A DNA stretch of 64,000 nucleotides from Trichoplusia ni (Eukaryota; Arthropoda; Insecta; Lepidoptera; Noctuidae): contig NC_039491.1 of NCBI RefSeq assembly GCF_003590095.1, forward strand, positions 11,346,001 through 11,410,000. Reading direction: 5' to 3'. The position numbers were made by a program, and so were the translations under genes. The notes below the pieces were generated by a model. It worked only from the letters and a program-made list of their open reading frames with translations, searched no databases and was not told the origin of the DNA. Below, piece by piece: positions 51,956-64,000 of this stretch (position 1 is the first letter of the stretch; the number at the start of each line of letters is the position of its first letter).

Positions 51956-52125
51956 ATTGAAATTAAACTACTTTTACGGATTTTATCGCGGTTTAATTTT
52001 TGATTTTAGTTCCCGACGTTTAGACACCTTTGCAGGTATTATGGTCACGGGCAGACGGTCAACGTCGGGAACTAAAATCAAAAATTAAACCGAGATAAAT
52101 TCCGTAAAAGTAGTTTAATTTCAAT
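51956..52125. mobile_element. Foldback/MITE-like element, 65-bp inverted arms
   Basis: Arm 51956-52020 and arm 52061-52125 are reverse complements with only a few mismatches; the 40-base loop contains ggtcacgggcagacggtc. Arms end cccgacgtt/aacgtcggg. No coding capacity. The loop phrase and arms match a repeat type widespread in Lepidoptera, but I cannot give its superfamily; no clear target-site duplication. Confidence 0.8.
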
Positions 52126-52640
52126 GTCTAACATTCGCGTAAACCTAACAATGTCTCCAATATTTGAAAATGGAAGTATGTCTGATGGATTAATAATTTT
52201 TTTCATCAGCTTCCCTATTTAGACATGTCCAATAAAATATGTCTTAATACAAATGAAGGAGGGGCGAAAGCGGTGTTCATACACATTAAGTGTGACTGTC
52301 TACATATGCAACACATCCATACCTATGCGTAGAGCTATGCCTATCCACAGTAAAGTGTATAACAGTGTTCGCAGAAAGCCCAGTCTTCCACCAATTAATC
52401 ATAGCGAGCAGTGTTAGCTCCACAATGAGACGCACCATTTACATAATGATCTTTCTAATGTGGATTTAGTCTCACGTTAAGACCAAATAAATGGCCGCTG
52501 CGGTTTGCGTCTTCTTTATCATTAGGGAAATGAATTTACTACGTGTTGTATGTATATTCTGGTTGCATTTATTAATTTGATGACATCTTTTAATTAACAG
52601 AAACGTTACTTATTTAAATTATGTCGGATGACTGATTTGT

Positions 52641-52890
52641 TAATCTTCTTCTTCTTCCTTGTCGTTACACTCTTGCCAGAGTGGTCGTGGTCGTCACTTC
52701 AGGGGTGGTGGCAAGCTTTACAATCCGCCGCCATTCCTCCCGCACTGCAGTTCGCCTTGTGCATTCATGTAGAAGGCCATTGAGGGCAGTTTTGATTTGG
52801 TCTGTCCAACGCATTGGTGACCTGCCTCGCGCTCTTAATAGGCTCGATTTGTTAATAGGGCTGCGGTTATATGACAAAAAATATCCTATT
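52641..52890 (-). mobile_element. LINE reverse-transcriptase C-terminal tail (RTE-like fragment)
   Basis: The minus-strand frame reads RARGRSPMRWTDQIKTALNG, then AVREEWRRIVK, the typical end of lepidopteran LINE ORF2 proteins (R-G-R-P-x-x-R-W-x-D-x-I ... R-x-x-W-R-x-I). It is followed by a purine-rich (aag)n tail (plus strand cttcttcttcctt, 52648-52660), as expected for the 3' end. 5'-truncated. Confidence 0.7.
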
Positions 52891-55800
52891 TAATACATAA
52901 GACAGATTTCCAAAAAATATTGGTAACGTATTATTTATTTTTTCCCTTAAACGAAAAATGTATAAAGTACACCGAATTATCATATCGTGTGACGTCACTT
53001 ACTAGTACACCTTTAACCAGCACGTCATATTACTTTTTAATGGTGTGGTAAAATGAAAAACACTTATTCAATATTTTTGAAGATGTGTCTAACGGACTGA
53101 TAGATTTCTATGATAAGGTATAGTCAAATACCCTATGTAGTGCTTTAGCAAGATCAGCAATAAACAAATATAACTTTATTATGTGAGTGTTTTTCTCCAC
53201 ATTTATCTTCAGGAAGTAATCGTACACATCCGTGGTCAACGCACTCCTGCAAATAAATCTCTCAAGCCGTGATTTATTATTCATCTCAGTTGTTTACCGA
53301 CAGAACTACATATGCCCTAAATATTTTTAAGTTCTCGCTAAAGCGTACCTATGTCTTGTAAAAGTAATTTGAATTGAAGACTGAATATAAACTCTTAAAG
53401 CAAGACAGTTGAAAGAGAAGGAACGGGATAGAGCTATGCAGTGTAATACAAAATCTCGTCGCAATTCATACATCGGTTATGTTTCAAGTTCTCATAATAC
53501 AGGAATTGGTCCCCTATTCTTGTGAACATTACCATAAATCACAATAACAGTATATTGAATCCATCTGAACTCGTGGCGTTTGCTCAAACATTAGCTGGTC
53601 CGCGATCAAACACCATCAATCAACTGCGTATCACCATAAATACGTTTATAACTGGAGTGTGGTACGGAGGTCTCCAGTTACGTTGGGAACTTGTGTGAAC
53701 ATGGTTAAAACGATCTTTAATTGTGTTTAATAACTGGTTATTATGAAAAATGAATGCAATTAATGGTTTATTTTAAATACAACAAATCCTTCTCGGATCC
53801 ATTTTTAGGTAGTGTTTATGACTAAAGTTGTCAGACATGATGATCTATTCTATTTGACTCGTGCACGAAAGACATTAGCGCCAGATATATTACTACATTT
53901 CAACTTTACTAGAAAAACATATCGATTTAAAGTATATTTTGCAAGTTGTTCTCTTCTAAGACACTGGCTATACCAAAAGCTTTTTTAAAATACAAATTTA
54001 ATTATGATGAAGTAAAGATTTGTTTAACAACAAACCTTAAAGATAAAGCCTTTTAAGTTGTCTTGATCAAAGTGAAAGCGATTGACAAAAGGTTTTATTC
54101 ATGTTAGTCGAACGCGAGCACTGTAGAGGGCGAAACAAGCCTCCTTGAGGGATACCTTATTACAGAGGGCCACTTGTGACTCAAGACCTGCTAAAACTTG
54201 CTGGCTGGCTTTATTAACATAAAAGAGTAGAATTATTTTTAAAACTGGAATTATTTTTTGCGATTTATCTTTCGAAATAAACTAGTTGATATCCCGTTTC
54301 ATCTGTGTCCGTAACTCTCGCCCCTGTTGGAGCATACAATTCAAGGAGAAAAAAAAACAACATAACAGCCCCTTGTATCATTAGAATACTTTTCCTTTAA
54401 GACAAGACCAAGTGTAACGTTACGATTAAACGTCATTGCCGATTACTGAAATATGTCCATTAGAGGATAATGGTAGTGTCCAAGTAAAAAAAAAGATATG
54501 ATAAATCTTCATACTTACCTACGATAGATATTCCAATCTTCTATACAGACTGGAGGTCAATTCCTGATTAAAAAATCCGAACGGCTGCTCCCGTCACTCG
54601 ACAGATTCTAAAGCATTTTTAAAACCGTTTCGGTTTTAGTCACGAACTCTTAACATCATCAATCAAATGCGTGCCGCTGAGTTTGATTCCAAATAAAACG
54701 TATGTTGCAGGTTCGTTAGGAGATAGCACAATTTGAAAATGTCTGGTATGAAACTTGTCGTAAGCTTGTGTACTAAGAAAATAGATCTCATTTATTCTTG
54801 AGTTTTATAGTGATAAATAGAAATCTTTTTAACACTGCATTTGAATCTTCGGAGGAAAAAAATGGTTACCATAGAAAAAATTCTGAGAAGTCCTCATGTT
54901 ATCTTTAATTAAACTTAACAAATAAATCGATAAAGTGCTGAGACAAGATACAAAGGACACAAATGGAACCTTCAATTCTAATAAAGATTTGTCTCCTATC
55001 CAATTAGAGAGACGTATTTATTCAGCCACACTAACTGGAAACCCATTTAGTCATGTTCTTGTGTAACGAGAGCGATGTATCAGTATTTAGCTACCTTCGG
55101 GATGAGGGATCAATCCAATACAATGTAATTGAATCAAAAGTCCGCGAGTGCTGCACGCCAATGTGAACCCGTGGACCTAAGTCCATTGTTACACGAATTC
55201 TATGCTACAAAAGGCACTTTATTACAAAATTCTTGGGAAAGAGAATTCGATGTGACTTTGATAAATTAATACGTCATTCACCGATTTGGTTTGAGATTGA
55301 ATAATGTCTGTTAATGTTATTACAGGTGTCTATTATTAGTAATTGAAAACTAATTAATTCCTGGGAGTGAATTATTAAGTTTATTTACCAAGTTCATTTC
55401 AGGAAACATCTGCGCTCGGGTATTTGTTCTTTTTAAAGCTTATTAAAACCAAGGTATAAAGCGACTTATAAAATCCCGCAAAAACTAGTAAAAGCAGAGT
55501 CCTCGTCAAAATTGCATGAGCTCGCCACTTTGTTAGCAAGCTCGAACAATAACTCGGGTGGTTTATTTTTCCCAAAACATCCAGTGTTTACAGACCTAAG
55601 CCTTATGTATTAGCATAAATCATGGCGCCCAAAATCATAATTCGTCTCAGCAGTGGAGCCACTCCCTCATACATTAGTATGCGGGTCGGCGCTCGCAGCT
55701 ATTGTGGTTTGTTTATAGACAAATTTCCACCTGAGAATAAACTCGAACAAGATGAAACGGTCTGATTTCTGTTTACTTTACATTCCGTCCTTTGTGCGAT

Positions 55801-58124
55801 ACCTATTGTTCGGGACCCAATCAATCGTGCCTTTTATTTATTCGTCAGGATTAACTGAGATTATGGTGCGGGCGTTTTGCAAAATGTCACAAATGTCGGA
55901 TTTCACTCGCAACTGCGACGTAAATTGCAGTTGGTTTCATTTGCGTTGTGTGCGGGGGAAATGAATTTGTGTTGCCATGGTGAGTTTAGTTTGGGTGAAC
56001 GCCATCACTTTGTGTATTTTAGTATAAATAACAAATTTACTATAAATCAACTGTTTATTCTCATTTTTTTCATTTCTAAAACAATTAATTTCAATACCCA
56101 CTCCCTATTCATAGCTACTCTACCTTACCTTTATAAAGCGATTTACTTCGGAAAGCGCTAAGTAGTGGATTCTTTCGCCGAGCCCCGGCAGTAATGCCCC
56201 GAGAATCGAATCATTGCCGCATCGCTGCGCAAATTAACTACACGAGCACGGCACGTGAACCTGTGTTACGTGTTATTTGACAGATTTATTTATGTGGATG
56301 AAGAATTCTGGGTTTTTAAAGAAATAAGTCCATTTTTATGTTTAAGTCATCAGATAAGTCTCTTGTTAGGTTTCCGTTTTATAAAGATATCAAGGTAAGT
56401 TGATCGCGTTATTAAGGATACCACAAATTATAGACACTTTCAAATTATCCCTTTTTTAAGCCAAAAGGAATCAAGATCTATACCGACTAGGAAACCGGCG
56501 TTAATAGTAAACATCATAACTTTTCAAATTAATTTTTGAACTGCCTTTTGCATCACTTTAAATGGAGAAGTTGTAAATTAAATTGAAACGAACATTTCTT
56601 AGAACGTCCCACGGTTGTTGAGGTCAAACTTCAGTGACCGTACTACGAGCTTTTCAAACAGGATTGAGGGAGAGAGACAGCGCTATACAATGGGTATAGC
56701 GAAGTCTCACTTCTACGAAAGTTAGTTTGGATTTAAGAGTTTGATGATAGAGCGTAATAAGCGCGCAGGAGGTTGAATATCATCGATCATGTTCCGAGAA
56801 GTTTGAACTACCGTCTATTGAATGTTCTGAATAAGGAATGCTTATTACTTCCTCCAGTATTTCTGGCAAGTTATTTAGTCTCGAATAAGGTTTCCTTTCA
56901 TCTTTATGTTCCGAGAGCATTTAATTGATATCAAAGTTTACAGAGTTATGACCTGATACTATCAAATAGCATCGCGACTGGTAGACAACCACTTCCTGAA
57001 AATCAAAATGTCTAATAATAATTAAACGATTGTTTAATCTTTGCATAAAAAAACCTCTCATATTAAACGGAACAGTATCAAAGTAAATTCTTCGATGTTG
57101 AATGTATCAACAAAACACAACAACAAAAAGCAATTTAAAAGTGTTTACTTAACCCTAGCTATTCATCTCGACACTAAGAACGAAACGAGATCACAAATTA
57201 GACGCCCCACTGTTTCGCGGCGGGTTCCGCGTAAATCATAACTTTTTGTTGGCGATAACAGTAAATTGGAGGCAACTGAATACTAAATTAGAATGGCTCG
57301 CTGCCCACTGAGACTTGAAGGACCAGCCCAGAAATATGCTGCTCTACTTCCAGACTATTTTCTAGCTATAAGATATTGATAGTCCGCAGATCGTAACAAA
57401 TTGTTAGGCAGCGTTATACATTGCGATGTGGTTTTTTGTAGAGAAATGGTATGTACCTACAGACACTTTTATTATTAGGCTAGGTGTTGTTTCTGTTCAT
57501 AGTTTTAGGTATGTGGTAGTGTATTCCACAACTTGTTGTTATCTGAGATAGTTAAGCCAATAGCAAAGCTATTTTAGTAAGATAGAGTCCAAGCTCTCCT
57601 TTGTAAATTATTTCATTTATTCTCCTTTTCTATTGAAATTGTGCTCGAGTTCAGTACACTGTACCTAAAATAGAAGCAAAGAAACCTCAAGTATATTAGT
57701 AATATAATGCACAACACAGTTCACACGTGTTCTCGGTACTAGCCAATAAGATTACAAGCTGCAAGGTTCTAATAATAACCGCCACATGCTCCTCATAACT
57801 TCAAGAATAACCCCTCTCTTTCCAACGTGGTCGCTTAAGAACTTTACTTCAAAACTGTTTTTTTTTTCTAATCTGAGAAATAAGACTAGAGTATATAAGC
57901 TTGTCCCCAACAAGTATAAGACCTTAACTGTGTTCCGTACTGTTCGCAGTGTACCAAGCAAATACTCTGCACCTCGCTCTATTTGTTTAATACATTGGAT
58001 AACTATGTTGTATGTTATGTTTCATAACGACCGCGTTTCTTGAATTGTCAAGCGAAACCTTACAGGATAAATTTACTGATTTAATTTGAAGTGTTTCTTT
58101 AAAGGAATACAGGAGTTGTAAAGA

Positions 58125-58235
58125 CTTTTTTTTTAACTGGAGCTAACGAGCAGACCTATCGCGATTACCGCCGTCCATGGACATACGCAAGACCAAAGGA
58201 GTCAGAAGTCTTGTGCGTCGCCCGTCTTTTAAAGA
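58125..58235 (+). repeat. Lepidopteran repeat fragment (ccgtccatggacatacgcaa)
   Basis: The phrase accgccgtccatggacatac followed by gcaagacca and ttgtgcgtcgcccg is a degraded copy of a very common lepidopteran repeat tail. Boundaries approximate. Confidence 0.5.
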
Positions 58236-58829
58236 GGAATTCACTTATTTCTTGCAGTTTTTAGTTTAAAGCTTGTATTGGTTTAGAAAACCGCAGGCAA
58301 CAGAAAGTTTTTAGAGAAACGCATCGTTGAGGATCGAAAGCATTGTTAAATATTAATAATATTCACATAAACGCATGTTTGCATAATGAAAACAAAAAAT
58401 AACCCGCAATAATAAATTATTAAATACGTCTTTTGGCTATGATTTAACAATGTACAGCCTGTGGTTGTAAACATTTTCACTATACTCAATCAGTATTAAA
58501 GTACGATCATGTTTAAATGTAATTCAAAATAAACAATTCAATGTTTGTTGGTTTTTTGCAGTACTTTATAATGGATGTTTTCATTTTGTCGTGTATTTGT
58601 GATGCCTTTTTGTTGTAAATAATGTCATTGGTGCTTGGATCAAGTGCCTGAGGAATGGCTTTGTAATGGCCGGTGCGGTCATCAACAAATGACTGTTTAC
58701 AATAAATAAAACATGTAGAGCATTCAAATAAACACTTTGACATTCATTGACCCGTAATTTTATTTGTATGTAAAAAACCACTCTTGAAATAAGAAACTTG
58801 ATTTCCAATAAAATGATTAAACTCAGAGG

Positions 58830-58935
58830 CACATTTATTTATTTATTCAAAACAAAGGCACACAATTATCGAAAGTCAACAAAATCGTCAAACTGTATAA
58901 CAGTTTGTTGGCGATAATAACGCTCATTGAAAAAT
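58830..58935 (-). mobile_element. Possible LINE 3' end with (AAAT)n tail
   Basis: Read on the minus strand, CGCCAACAAACTGTTATACA leads to TTTTGAATAAATAAATAAAT, the look of a LINE 3' UTR ending in a short tetranucleotide repeat. Only the terminal piece is present, so the call is tentative. Confidence 0.35.
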
Positions 58936-61900
58936 CTTCTCACCATAATTTTTCGGGGCTTGAACCCAAATCTTCGGAACCACATCCACTACCACACAGC
59001 TGTGTGCAATCAAAATCAAGGATGGAACCGTTTTTTCAAAGCCGCATTTTTACCCCATCCCTACACAGTAAACTTATGGACATTAATGTTGTTAAACACA
59101 GCTGTCTACAATGTCAATCATCTTTCTTAAAAAAAATCATAATAAACTGAATATCAATATATAAACGCGTCTTTTCCATTTAATCAATACCAATATTGAC
59201 CTACTAATGCTATTGACACAATTTTCTGTCACTTGCTTTTCACATCTATGTTATGAATAGGACAGTATGAATTCTTTCTTAAGGATGGATTCTTTCTTGG
59301 TAAAGTTGACAACAATTAACACTTTCTAGACAAAAAAGAAACTGAAAGTTCACCTACAAATGAAGTCTTTCGCGGCATTAAAACAACACTCTGAAGTTCA
59401 TCTGTTACTCAATTAGTCTTCCGTGGCACAAATTACCCTTGTTATAAAGTTTGGCCTTTTCAAATTGTGCTGATTTCGCTGCCCTTTGCTCTTTAATTGC
59501 GAGCAAGACTTTGTAAAGTGAAAAATTATACCACAATAATCTGAGTACACTGATTTAAATCAGCTGTTGTTTTTGTACTTACAGGGCTGATATTTCCTAT
59601 GAATATTTAATTATAGTTCCCTGAGTTAGTTTCGACATGTCTTCTCAGAGTAGTCAGATAGGCATTGTCGACATCAGCTTTCTCCAAAAAAATATGTACA
59701 TAAAAGTAATGATATATCCCACTTGCGGAATAAATGCCTGGTCCGAAAACGGATATCCTGGATTAGAAGGTTGGCAATCGTTTTCTTCATCATAATGAAC
59801 GGATTGTAACTATATTATGATGATTTTCAAACATTAAATTAAATACTTTCATGCGTGACTAGTTTTTCCCCTTAGATCCTCCCACGTGAATGTTGGTTTT
59901 AAGACATTAATTTGCATGTCTATTCTTGGGGTTCAAGAGTTTACGGTATCGTAACGTTTATAATACTCATCCAAGTAATTCCAGGCAAATCGTATTTTTG
60001 TACTTAAGAACAATAAACCGGCAATAACAGTACAAAGCGATTTACAATTGTATTTACTTTCATATTATTTTCTATTTAGCGATCCTTGAAAAATAAATGC
60101 TATATGAAGTAATCCTTACATTGTTTTCTTTGTATGACTCCCACAAATCCTCTTCTTGTTTCGATTTTAGTATACAAAAACAAAAACAAATCACCGCTGA
60201 AACTTTGAGTTCGTTTGTCCATCAGAATTGTAATTCACACCATTTAATTCGGAGCAACATTCGATCAATGTTTTATTCGGCGTATTATTTAAAGGAATTC
60301 GCTATCGTACAGCGTGCATTGTTCCGTGCATGAAACAATCACATATATTTGTTATTCATATATTGCGAGGCTCGTGTACGGAGATATATATTAGTGCGAG
60401 AGGCAATATTTCACTAAAGAATATACTGCGCGAAACTTGCTCGGATAATATCTGTGCGGTGTTTCTAAACTTGTGTCTATATTGTGCCGTTTATTTTGTC
60501 TTATACGGGAATTGATTTGTTTTTCTTTGTGTACAATCAGATTTATTTTTGAATGTACTCTGAATATTGCTCACTTATATTGTTGGTAAATATCGCCTCA
60601 GTTTCGTTCAATGGAATAAAAATGTCGTCTAGTTGAAATGTTTATTTTGTAAAGGTACTTGAATTTTCGGAAAAACTTTTAAGAAGACAAATTAATAAAG
60701 ATACTCGTATTTATCCATTTAAAAAAGAGAGAAAAAACAGTACAGCAAATAAAAATGGTTATGTTACAAAAATAAAACAAGTGCAATTTTATAAATTACG
60801 AATATCATCAGATGAAGATTGTTATTTATTAACAGATGCGATGTACCGTTTCAATTATTGGGTAAAACTCGGCGATGTGTAATACAACCTTTCTGCAGAC
60901 ACACGTACTGCACCGCTTCCCAGGGGGATCATAAAATCCGCCAAACGTTCGAATCTTTCGCCACAAAATCGTATAAAGGTGTTTGTGAAATGTCATGAAT
61001 TATTTGTAGAGTATTCGTGTACTATATTACTGTTTAAAATTGGTTGCTGCTTATATGTATTTTTCTCTTTTTCGTATCCTTCTATCAAATTGAACAAATT
61101 CATAGAATTTGTGATTATTTTCTTCGGAAAAAACAATTTATTTCCTTATAACTCTACTAAATCCGTTTACACAATACTTTGCATTTAATAATAGGACAAT
61201 CAACTCTTACAATTCCTTTACAAGGTAAATATTTCTTGAAGAGGAACATTAACTTGATAACAAAATAATTCCGCTCAAAGTATTTGAATGTTGGATTATT
61301 TAAGAAAAATGAAGATCTTTTTACAAGCTAACCTAAATGTGGGTACTTATACGTAATTGTATAACAGAGTTAAGAACGAAAATTAAGCAAATCATTCGAC
61401 ATTCAGAGAAAGCAAAATATTTGTTTTTTTTTTAATACCAATTAGGTACTTATTTGATCCGTGATATAATTGGTTGTGTTTCGAGTAACATAGAACAAGG
61501 AATCAGCGATTAGCGGGAATTTCTTTGATAAGTTATTGACTATTGTCGTTATTTATTGATTGTCTTCATTTATGTTGAGATTGTTCTAGACTTTTGAGGT
61601 CTAGAAACACATCTTTAAATTGGTACAGTTATTAATACGAGATAGCGCTCTACTTATGTAGAGACTTCTTCCTCTTCCGTAGAGCTGGCATTAGATCATT
61701 AGAAGTCATCATTTCTCTTTTTATTAGATCTGTGGCGTATCTAGCACAGTAAAATAATCTTAAGCCACATTCAGAAAGTTACAAAAGAACATTTACTTCA
61801 CGTTCGGTAATCATAACCAGTATTGCTGTAACTGAGTAGGTATTCAATTTTAGTATTTCTGAAAGAAGTCTGCCCTTGGAATAAACTGTACGTAATGGTA

Positions 61901-63199
61901 CCATTAAATCAGAGAAAGCCTATTCGGAACAGCTAAAAAGTCTCAAATAACTTAAGTTGATTTGCTGATAAATTTCAGTTCTGAGAATAAACAATTAGTG
62001 GGACATTTCCCTATTCTCAAGTAGAGCATACATTCAATTATACCGTGTGCTATACCAACACAAAACTCTACACAAAACTGCTCATAGAATATTTTGTTTT
62101 ACGAGTATTTTCGGAACCAAAATCCATTTTTTCGAACATATTCGAGTTTGCAGTACAAAGCCTTGCGTTAGCCGCTCTTTGGAAAGCACTCTCTACCCTT
62201 AAAACTAGTTATGACAAAGCAAAAAGCTTATTCATAGATGTGATAATGGAATATTTTTTGTGTAGAAGCTTTTACTAAAAATATTTACTTCGATTTTATT
62301 TTGTTTTACGCAAATTGTTGAGTGTAAGGTTTTTAGGCAACTAATTGAAGATTTTACAGTTTATTAAAAGTAAGGAAAGCTTTTCTGTAAAAGACTGAGA
62401 AAATAAGAACAGTCAACGAACCAACTTACATTTTTGTGCATAAGAATGTACTAAAGACGTCATATTGTCCCAATGTGACAAAGTTTTAAGTTTTTACTAA
62501 GATAACGTGGTGCTTAGTGTAATGGTTTAGTGTGATCCCAGTGGCCAACCACTTTTGCGTGTAGGGTGACCATGTGGCCCATAGTACCTAAAGTAGTTTG
62601 TAATGTTCCTCTTTTCTTTGATTCAGAAGGACATTTCGATTCCTTTTTTCGGAATTGACCGTTGTTACCTATAGACCAATATAAATAGAAGAAGAAAAGA
62701 GAGCACTCAGCACTACATTGGGATGCTATTGAACAGTTATAAATAACGCGTATGCGTAAGAGTATATGTATAAAGGATACTGATACAGAGATACAGAGTT
62801 ATGTTATATCCGCGGAGAGATTACATACCGTAAAAGTACAAAAAAATATTTAGGACAAATCCCAAACTTTCATCACACCTACTGGTCACAGTGCAAGCAG
62901 AGGCACAGCCGTCCTAAAGTAGCAACAAGGATTAATTCCACACAAACTGCATCGTGCCGCGACTCGTGAGCCGGGCGCTGCCAACTTGCGCCGTTATGTT
63001 GCCAGCCTGGATACTTGCGGCTTGTTTCTGTCGCTGCGATTAAGATTCAAAATGTATGTCTACTTGTCCAGTTTACTGTAATTATTATAATCCCATAAGA
63101 GAGTCGTTTACTTTCGTCCATATGCAAAGCTTAACAGAACTAGAGTGGGAAGCATCCTGTGTTCAGCGATGATAGATATATGTTTTTTTGGTTTATTCC

Positions 63200-63310
63200 C
63201 AATAGTTCCGTGGTCCAGTTCCGTGACGGAACTACTGGAAAGTTATTTTCCCACTAGTTCCGCGGAACTACTGACACGCATATTTTTGTCCCATTAGTTC
63301 CGTTAATAAA
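63200..63310. repeat. Cluster of agttccg motifs in both orientations
   Basis: The heptamer agttccg recurs five times and its complement cggaact twice in about 110 bp, including acggaactactgg and cgcggaactactg. It directly precedes the MULE-like fragments and may be part of the same decayed element. Confidence 0.5.
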
Positions 63311-63395
63311 TAAGTATCGATACAAGTACAGTCATACACATAAATTGTTAATAATAAGGTTTATTCCTATAAATATTTAGGGATAAAATCGTCAA

Positions 63396-63472
63396 TCACT
63401 GATTTTGAAGAAGCGGCTATTCAGGCTTATCACGAATCTTTTCCGGAAGCAGAACATAGTGGCTGCTATGTT
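63396..63472 (+). pseudogene. MULE-type transposase fragment, copy 1
   Basis: Encodes TDFEEAAIQAYHESFPEAEH then SGCYV, matching the D-F-E-x-A...F-P-x-A-x-x-x-G-C-x-(F/Y) catalytic-core signature of MULE-family transposases. The frame continues briefly and stops near 63537. A second copy lies inverted at 63628-63704. Confidence 0.6.
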
Positions 63473-63627
63473 ATGAAGAATAGGTTAAGGTATAATAATA
63501 AAAATAATAGGTCAAGAATAACAACAGTGGCTGAATGAAAATCAAACTAAATCTAGTATTGAATGTAATTAAACTTTTTATTTAGCCTTTAATAGTTATG
63601 CCTTACACCATATATTTTTTTTAAATG

Positions 63628-63704
63628 AACATAGCAGCCACTCTGTTTTGCTTCCGGAAAAGTTTCGTGATAAGCCTGAACAGCCGCTTGTGCAAAATCA
63701 GCGA
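63628..63704 (-). pseudogene. MULE-type transposase fragment, copy 2 (inverted)
   Basis: Minus-strand reading ADFAQAAVQAYHETFPEAKQ then SGCYVHLKK shows the same signature. It is the reverse complement of copy 1 with 7 mismatches over 77 bases; 155 bases separate the two. Neither could give a functional transposase. Confidence 0.6.
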
Positions 63705-64000
63705 TTTTTTTTGTTAAACAGTGCGTATACTAAAGGAATAATATTTGTTGTGGCCTCGGTGCTACCTAAATTCCTGTTTATAGTATACAGTTGTTAAAGG
63801 CCTCGGACAACTTTTAAAAGTTCCGTCGCTAAAATAACTTGCTACACTTTTGAAGAGATGTTTTGCTTCATTTGAACTAAACACTAAAATTCGTAGGGCA
63901 TCGTCAGAGTCGTTATAATCAGCCAATAAAAAATCTTGAAAGACGCTGGAACTTACATTTCTGACGCTTGCTTAAAACACATCTTGCATACTGCTTACAT

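Larger units (their letters stand above)
50291..64000. other. Upstream intergenic region (or far 5' UTR intron)
   Basis: No protein-coding gene is supported. Apart from the repeats and mobile-element fragments listed separately (51956-52125, 52641-52890, 58125-58235, 58830-58935, 63200-63704), I see only AT-rich sequence with short chance ORFs. If the ATG exon has a spliced 5' UTR, a non-coding first exon could lie here. Confidence 0.5.

Overview
The window is eukaryotic and AT-rich. It is almost certainly from a moth or butterfly (Lepidoptera): it carries several lepidopteran-type interspersed repeats (tRNA-like SINE remnants, a SINE with an intact target-site duplication, LINE 3' ends), and exons are short GC-richer islands in AT-rich introns. 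Order-level assignment is my inference from repeat types and intron style; I cannot name the species.

One protein-coding gene is well supported, on the minus strand, spanning nearly the whole first 50 kb. Ten coding exons join in phase with consensus splice sites into a 420-residue protein: signal peptide, three immunoglobulin domains (C53/C113, C156/C207, C250/C306, each with its core Trp), a 22-residue threonine tract, an acidic linker and a hydrophobic C-terminus that looks like a GPI-anchor signal. The Ig1 sequence (VAWLRVDTQTILTI, HVITKNHRVSV, RYMCQVNTEPM) and the phrase AYLCIATNGVPPSVSKRI in Ig2 place it in the insect Dpr-interacting-protein (DIP)/lachesin-like family of neuronal cell-surface recognition proteins. 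I do not assign a specific paralogue.

Layout (minus-strand gene read from high to low coordinates): CpG-rich promoter region about 50,130-50,290 with a TATA-like box and a perfect NRF1/Ewg-type palindrome; signal-peptide exon 49,990-50,077; a 37-kb first intron (12,913-49,989) holding repeats and a few CpG-rich islands that may be regulatory; Ig exons 2-7 between 12,912 and 4,423; poly-Thr exon 8; linker exon 9; GPI-signal exon 10 at 1,390-1,484. A second GC-rich segment at 1,946-2,085 could encode a different hydrophobic C-terminus but sits behind an in-frame TGA.

Beyond 50.3 kb (upstream of the gene) I find no convincing gene: the region holds a 65-bp-arm foldback element, a LINE reverse-transcriptase tail, other repeat fragments and, at the right edge, two inverted diverged copies of a MULE-type transposase motif. 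I found no RNA gene, CRISPR array or prokaryotic-type operon. The most interesting points are the two candidate C-termini with an in-frame TGA, the long poly-Thr stalk, the SINE with 15-bp TSD and a 5S-like box, the inverted MULE fragments, and an unidentified 145-bp repeat present in two introns.
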